Positions 58,556-64,000 of a stretch of DNA of 64,000 nucleotides are shown here, piece after piece. The first letter of the stretch is position 1. Each line of letters starts with the position of its first letter. Source of the stretch: Viola odorata (Eukaryota > Streptophyta > Magnoliopsida > Malpighiales > Violaceae); NCBI GenBank assembly GCA_963691705.1, contig OY829538.1, positions 51,363,151-51,427,150 on the forward strand, given 5' to 3'. The notes beneath the pieces are model-generated. The model made no database searches. It was not told where the DNA came from and worked only from the letters and a program-made list of their open reading frames with translations. Both the position numbers and the translations under genes were made by a program.

Positions 58556-61500
58556 CAAAAGGGAGAGATCTCTACCTTGCATGTTTCATTGAACACAAAC
58601 ATCCTACACTAAACAACTTTGGAGTTGATACTCCTTACATGTTCTCAGCAGAAAATGATCTGGTGTGATACTAGGGGTGTCAATTGGACCCGAGACCCGT
58701 AGACTCGTCCCGGACTCAGGGTTTCTGGTTGGAACTGGGACTGGATTTTGTTCCCTTTTTGGTCGGGATCGGGTCTGCTCCTGACCCGAATTTGGTCGAG
58801 TCTGACCGGGTCAGACCCGGCGGGTCTCGGGTCTAGACCCGAAAAACCCCTAAAATATTTTCTTTTCCTTTCCACCTTTTTCTTTCCTTTCTTTTTTCTT
58901 TCTTTTCCTTCTTTCCTTTCCTTTCCAGTTTCCACGATCTCACTCTCTTTTTCTTTTCTTTCTTTTTTCTTTCTTTTCCTTTTTCTTTGTTTTCCTTTTT
59001 CTTTCCCTTTTTTCTTCTTCTTCCTATTTCACTACTGGTTTGGATTGGATGGAGGGGGCGAGATGGTTTTTTTGAGGTGCTGGGTTGTTTTGTGTTTGAG
59101 GCAGTGATGATTGTGGTGGCTGGATCGGTTATTTTTGTCGACGGTTAGGTGTTTCGCGGTTGGGTTTGGTGGTTGGCGGAGGAGAGCGAGATGGTTGTTT
59201 TGTTGGTCGGGTCGGGGTAGTGGTTTGATGGATGATTTGGTTTCTGGTTGGCGGCAGTAGTTTGATGGGTTTGGTTGAGGTCGATATTGGTGGTTAGCGG
59301 TTTGGCAGTAGCGGTTCAGGAGGAGGTTGGTGCGGCTGTGATGGGAGGAGGAGGAGGTGCAAATTGTTTTGGATTTTGGGTTTTTTGCAGGGAGGTTGGT
59401 GCGGTTGTGATGGGTGGAGGAGGAGGTGCGGTCGAGTCCATTTTTCTCGGGTCTGGACTCGGGACCCGACTTCTTAGTCGGGCCGGGACAGAGACTGGGA
59501 CTGGATTTTGGTCCCGTTTTTTGTCGAGATCGGGTCTGGTCTCGACCCGATTGTCTTCGGGTCTAGCCGGGCCGGACCGGGTCCGAACCCGTAGACCCAA
59601 ATTGACACCCCTATCTGATGCCATTTAAAAGCATATCGTTATACAACATCCTGACCTCACTTAATTTCTCAACTTCGCAATATCCACGAATCAAAATTAT
59701 ATATGCTATAACATCAGGCAACATCTTTTTATCTAGTCCACAACAAAAGGTGTGCGATGCTTCATCCATTAAACCCCTTCTACAAGGGTCATTAATAAGG
59801 ATACTATAGCTAACAATGTTTGGTGAGACATTATTTTCAAGCATCTCTACATAAAGTTCAAATGCACTTTCTGTATTTTGAGATTTGAAATATCCATCAA
59901 TTGTAGAGCTATAGGTGACTACACTGGGTTCAAAGCCATCTTCCAACATTTTGGAGAATACCAGCATTGCATCATCCATTTTTCCCTCTCAACAAAAAGC
60001 ATCAGTCAATATGGTATAGGTAATGGCACTGGGTCTAAGCTGTTTGCTCGTCATCTGCCCAAAAAGTTGAACAACATCATCTAACCTTTTAAAAGTACTG
60101 TAACAGCTAATCATTGTGTTGTATGTAATGACATTAGGTTCTAGCCCTCCCTCAAGAACATGGGCAAAGAGTTCCAGCGCAGCCTCCAAATGGTTTTCTT
60201 TAACATGCACATTGATGAGAGTGTTATAGTGCAATATCTGGAACCACACCATTCCTACACGAGATCAAAAATTCGTAATCCAACACTTGAATTATTAAGC
60301 TTGCACAATCCATCAATGAGGATGCAGTATGTAATAACATCTGGTTTAAACCCCTTCTTCAGCATCTGGAAAAACAATAATAGTGCCTTATCCAACCTGC
60401 CTATTTTAGCATTCCCTTTAATAAGTGCAGTATAAGTCATTACATCTGCATTTATATTTATCAATCCCATGAGACTATATGATTTCACTGCATTTCTTAT
60501 GCAGTCCAATCTACACCAGCCAACAACTAAGGTGTTCAAAATGAAAACATTAGGCTTGACACCCATCTTCATAGCATGAAAGAACAATCTAAGAGCATCA
60601 GCTACCAGCCCTTGTTTGCACAGTCCATTAATTAGCACGCCATAAATGACAATGTCTGGTTCATGTCCATTCTTAAGCATATCTTCATATAAATAAAAAC
60701 CATCTATCAATCTTCTTGATTTGCATAACCCATCAATAAGAGCAGAATAAGTCAAAACAGATGGCTCAGAACCACATTTCACAATCTAAGCAAACACCCC
60801 GCAGGCCTCCAGGATCCTACCATTTTGGCACAACCCATTTATAAGAATGATGTAAGTAACTACATTTGGCTATACCCCTTCAATCATCATCCGTAAATCC
60901 CCAATTCTCACATAAGCATTCATTATTGAACTAAAAATGACAACATCCAACTTCATACCCCGGTCCAATGCCTCACAAAAAAATCTATTTCCCTCCTCCA
61001 GCCTCCCAGTCCTTAAAAGACCATCAATAATTACACTATACACAATTAAGTCAGGCGACACATCACACTCTGCCATAACATGATAAACCTCAAATGCTCG
61101 ATCCAAATTCTTCTCTTTGCAGTACGCATTAATCAAAGTGCTAAATGTAGCTACATTTGGCTTGGGACCAACCATTAGTAATACATTAAAATAACAATTG
61201 CCAGCACCAGTGTCATTACGCATGCAAAGAGTCTTCAAAATTTTATTACAAGAAACAACAATAGGACCAAAACCAAACTCAATCATTTGTTTATGAAAAA
61301 TGCAACCTATTTCAAGCTCACCCTTCTTCACAAGCCAATCCATAACAAACCCATAGTAAAGGCTGCTACGATTCTTTGAGCCATAATCACGAAAACCACA
61401 ACAAAGGGCAATAGAAATGTCAAGATTGGGAGGGAATTCTGCAAAGAACTCACCAAGCGCGGTGGTGGCGGGATAGAACAGATGGTTGAGAAGCAAGATG

Positions 61501-61889
61501 TGGAGGAGAGCATAGAAGGAGGGTGCGGCAGAGGATGAGCAAGGGAAATTGCGAGAGGCCCACTGGAAGAAGTGGAGAGCGTGAGAAGGGTTGGAATGGA
61601 GGGAGAGCAAGATGGGTGGGATTTGATGGGATTGTAACTTGGAGAGAAGAGTGGGGTTTAAGGGTTTTGGGTTTTGGTGTTGGTGAAGAAGGAATTGAGA
61701 TACTTGGTGTATTATGATGACGTTAGTGTCGTTGTGGGTAGAGGGGAGGAAACAAGAGAATGGGTTTTGGAGTGTAAGAAGGATAATGGAGGAGGAAGAA
61801 GAAGAAGACAAGTTCGTAGGAGTAGTTTTAGCAATAGCGAGGCAAAGCTTGGCGGTGGTTGAAGGAAAAGAAGAGGAGGGCAAAAACAT
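58556..61889 (-). pseudogene. PPR gene copy C, several stops and frameshifts, split by a hAT-like element
   Basis: A true minus-strand ATG at 61889 opens MFLPSSSFPSTTAKL, absent from copy A. From about 61835 it parallels copy A: a low-complexity N-terminus, then P-class PPR repeats (PNVATFSTLINAYCKEKN, PDVITYCILIDGLCKLNN). It retains the four bases missing from copy A near 21254. Its own lesions are an in-frame deletion plus TGG-to-TAG at about 60870, CAG-to-TAG at 60786, frameshifts near 60255, and a stop near 59987. The 3' end is interrupted at 58672-59613 by a non-coding element. It would be an organellar RNA-binding protein if intact, but it is not. Confidence 0.88.
58672..59613. mobile_element. 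Non-coding hAT-like element, 942 bp, inside PPR copy C
   Basis: The ends TAGGGGTGTCAATT and, inverted, TAGGGGTGTCAATT match. The flanking 8 bp (TGTGATAC left, TCTGATGC right) agree at six of eight positions. The homologous sites in PPR copies A and B are uninterrupted. Both ends carry clustered GACCCG / CGGGTC motifs, resembling hAT subterminal repeats. The interior is a CTTTTC-rich pyrimidine tract and GGAGGAGG / GGTTGGTG repeats, with no transposase. Confidence 0.85.
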
Positions 61890-61899
61890 AGTTTTACAT

Positions 61900-62246
61900 T
61901 GCTCATGCTTAATAAGCTACATCATCAATCATCAATGGACAGGAACAAGGGAAGGGAATGATGCGGCAGTCGGCGGAAGATTGAAGACGTGGTGGTGAGC
62001 CAACCAAAGAATTTTTTGTTGTTGTAAATGACTGATTTATGGCGAAGAACTCAAAAAGAGGACTGCGTGACTGAATTTGGAATTTTGGCCGAAAAAGAAA
62101 GAAAAAGTACGCATTATTTATTGTTAGCTGCCACTATTTTTATTTGGTAAAAGTCAGAAATTGGCACTTGCACTTGTATTGATTGACTAATTTGGCATCT
62201 CTTTCGTAAAAACGATTTAAAAGTCACCTCCACTTGACTAATATGA
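61900..62246. other. No gene recognised; flank of the large inverted repeat
   Basis: Upstream sequence of PPR copy C, unrelated to the corresponding position in copy A. From about 62150 it may already belong to the outer arm of the inverted-repeat element, whose partner would lie beyond the window. Confidence 0.4.
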
Positions 62247-64000
62247 CACTTTTGACACTCGTCATTGACGCCGTTCGTCCTCCACCGTTAACTGCTGACG
62301 TGTCATGCCACGTGGTATGACACGTCATCAACATGATGACGTGGCATGCCACGTCTGAAAAAAATATAATTAATTTTAAAAAAATCATAAAAAAATTATA
62401 ATTAATTTTAAAAATTCAAAAAAAAAAAATAATTAATTATAAAAATTCAGAAAAATAATGTAATTAATTTTAAAAATAAAGAAAATTTAATTTAATTAAA
62501 AATAAAAATTATAAAAAATACTTTAATTAATTTTAAAATTTCGAAAAATAATATAATTAATTTTAAAAATTCAGAAAAATAATATTATTAATTTTAAAAA
62601 TTCAAAAAAATAATGTAATTAATTTTTAAAAAAATTAAAAATAATATAATTAATTCAAAAAATACTTTAATTAATTTTAAAAAATTAGAAAAATAATTTA
62701 ATTAATTTTAAAAATCTTGAAAAATACTGTGATTAATTTTAAAAACGCAGAAATATAATTAGTTTTCATGACTAGTGGCTGGAAACGCCGGAATTGGAGT
62801 GGGAACACCATCCCCCACTGCCGATTCGGCAGACCCAAACATAAACTAAATATGAAGATCTACCTAGGAAATTAATAATTTTCATGACCAGCGGCTGGAA
62901 AACCAAGCCCGTTGTCGCAGATCTAGCGCACCACCACCACACCACCGCCACAATAGATTTGGCGCCAAAATCGGAGTGGGAACACCATCCCCAATGTTAG
63001 TATGTAGCCTAATTAGTGGAATGCTAGTTCTATTCCCATAAATTGTCATTTCCTTAACCTTAAGGATTGTCTGATTCGGAGGGTCAAAATCACCTCTGTA
63101 AAACTCCAGCGGGTTTGGTTTTCCAGCCGCTGGTCATGAAAATTATTAATTTCCTGGGTAGATCTTCATATTTAGTTTATGTTTGGGTTTGCCGAATCGG
63201 TAGTGGGGGATGGTGTTCCCACTCCAATTCCGGCGTTTCCAGCCACTAGTCATGAAAACTAATTACATTTCTGCGTTTTTAAAATTAATCACAGTATATT
63301 TCTAGATTTTAAAAATTAATTAAATCATTTTTCTAATTTTTTAAAATTAATTAAAGTATTTTTTGAATTTTTTGAATTAATTATGTTATTTTTAATTTTT
63401 TTAAAAATTAATTAAATTATTTTTTTGAATTTTTAAAATTAATAATATTATTTTTCTGAATTTTTAAAATTAATTATATTATTTTCTGAATTTTTAAAAT
63501 TAATTAAAGTATTTTTTATAATTTTTATAATTAATTAAATTAAATTTTCTTAATTTTTAAAATTAATTACATTATTTTTCTGAATTTTTATAATTAATTA
63601 TATATTTTTTTTGAATTTTTAAAATTAATAATATTATTTTTCTGAATTTTTAAAATTAATTATATTATTTTTCTGAATTTTTAAAATTAATTATATTATT
63701 TTTCTGAATTTTTAAAATTAATTAAAGTATTTTTTATAATTTTTATAATTAATTAAATTAAATTTTCTTAATTTTTAAAATTAATTACATTATTTTTCTG
63801 AATTTTTATAATTAATTATATATTTTTTTTGAATTTTTAAAATTAATTATATTTTTTTATGATTTTTTAAAAATTAATTATATTTTTTTCAGACGTGGCA
63901 TGCCACGTCATCATGTTGATGACGTGTCATACCACGTGGCATGACACGTCAGCAGTTAACGGTGGAGGACGGACGGCGTCAATGACGAGTGTCAAAAGTG
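62247..64000. repeat. Giant inverted repeat (foldback-type or long-TIR element), right end outside window
   Basis: CACTTTTGACACTCGTCATT at 62247 is the reverse complement of the last bases of the window. The arms pair inward over about 700-900 bp: a TGACGTGTCATGCCACGTGG-type block, a long TTTTTAAAATTAATTA-rich tract, and a TCATGACTAGTGGCTGGAAA-type block, leaving a loop of roughly 200 bp (about 62910-63105). The right arm is longer because an AT-rich segment is duplicated (about 63510-63625 and 63725-63840). No coding capacity is seen. Foldback elements and long-TIR Mutator-like elements are the closest known types. Confidence 0.88.

Noticed and set aside
58672..59613. Possible solo gene from the 117-aa Gly/Val-rich frame
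   Set aside because: The frame lies inside a non-coding transposable element and consists of GGAGG/GGTTGG repeats.

Overview
The window is nuclear DNA of a flowering plant, most likely a dicot. The evidence is plant-type introns, plant LTR retrotransposon lineages and plant gene families: P-class PPR, SBT2-type subtilase, gamma-SNAP, a JMJ14-type demethylase and reversibly glycosylated polypeptide (RGP). It is a repeat-rich, decaying locus. I recognise no host gene as intact; nearly every host reading frame has frameshifts, stops, truncation or an insertion. Layout: 1-12591 is the 3' two-thirds of a Ty3/gypsy Tat-type retrotransposon. It holds pol with seven in-frame stops, a 36-bp minisatellite, further repeats, a block of ANTISENSE genes (about 5060-11805) and a probable 3' LTR. 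12592-13126 is unclassified. 13127-15145 carries the last exon of a subtilase and is repeated in inverted orientation at 42795-44838. 16456-20631 (-) is a gamma-SNAP gene. 20646-27346 (+) is a PPR gene broken by a very young Ty1/copia element (22849-27190; two 134-bp LTRs that read identical, TSD ATAGC). 27528-32790 (+) is a JmjN/JmjC/C5HC2/FYR histone demethylase with several frameshifts. About 33931-34790 (-) is a FAS1-domain gene. 36690-42215 (-) is an RGP gene split by a non-autonomous LTR element (36996-41849, TSD GTATT). 42340-42790 and 58556-61889 (-) are further PPR copies. Between them sits a hAT transposon (44871-58469, 8-bp TSD GCTATATT), itself split by an Athila-like element (47235-56810, TSD TGGCC). 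A second, non-coding hAT-like element (58672-59613) interrupts PPR copy C. The window ends in a giant inverted repeat (62247-64000 and beyond). How it fits together: an old gene segment was partly duplicated in inverted orientation and then received layers of insertions whose target-site duplications can be read directly. That gives a relative order: hAT before Athila-like, PPR gene before copia, RGP gene before the non-autonomous LTR element. The candidate for a little-described system is the antisense block of the Tat-type element. It has at least four minus-strand transcription units, three with a clear TATA box. One is an uninterrupted two-exon gene for a predicted 700-residue protein, and beside it lies a decayed tandem paralogue. 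All calls come from reading the sequence and from knowledge of the families; no database search was run.
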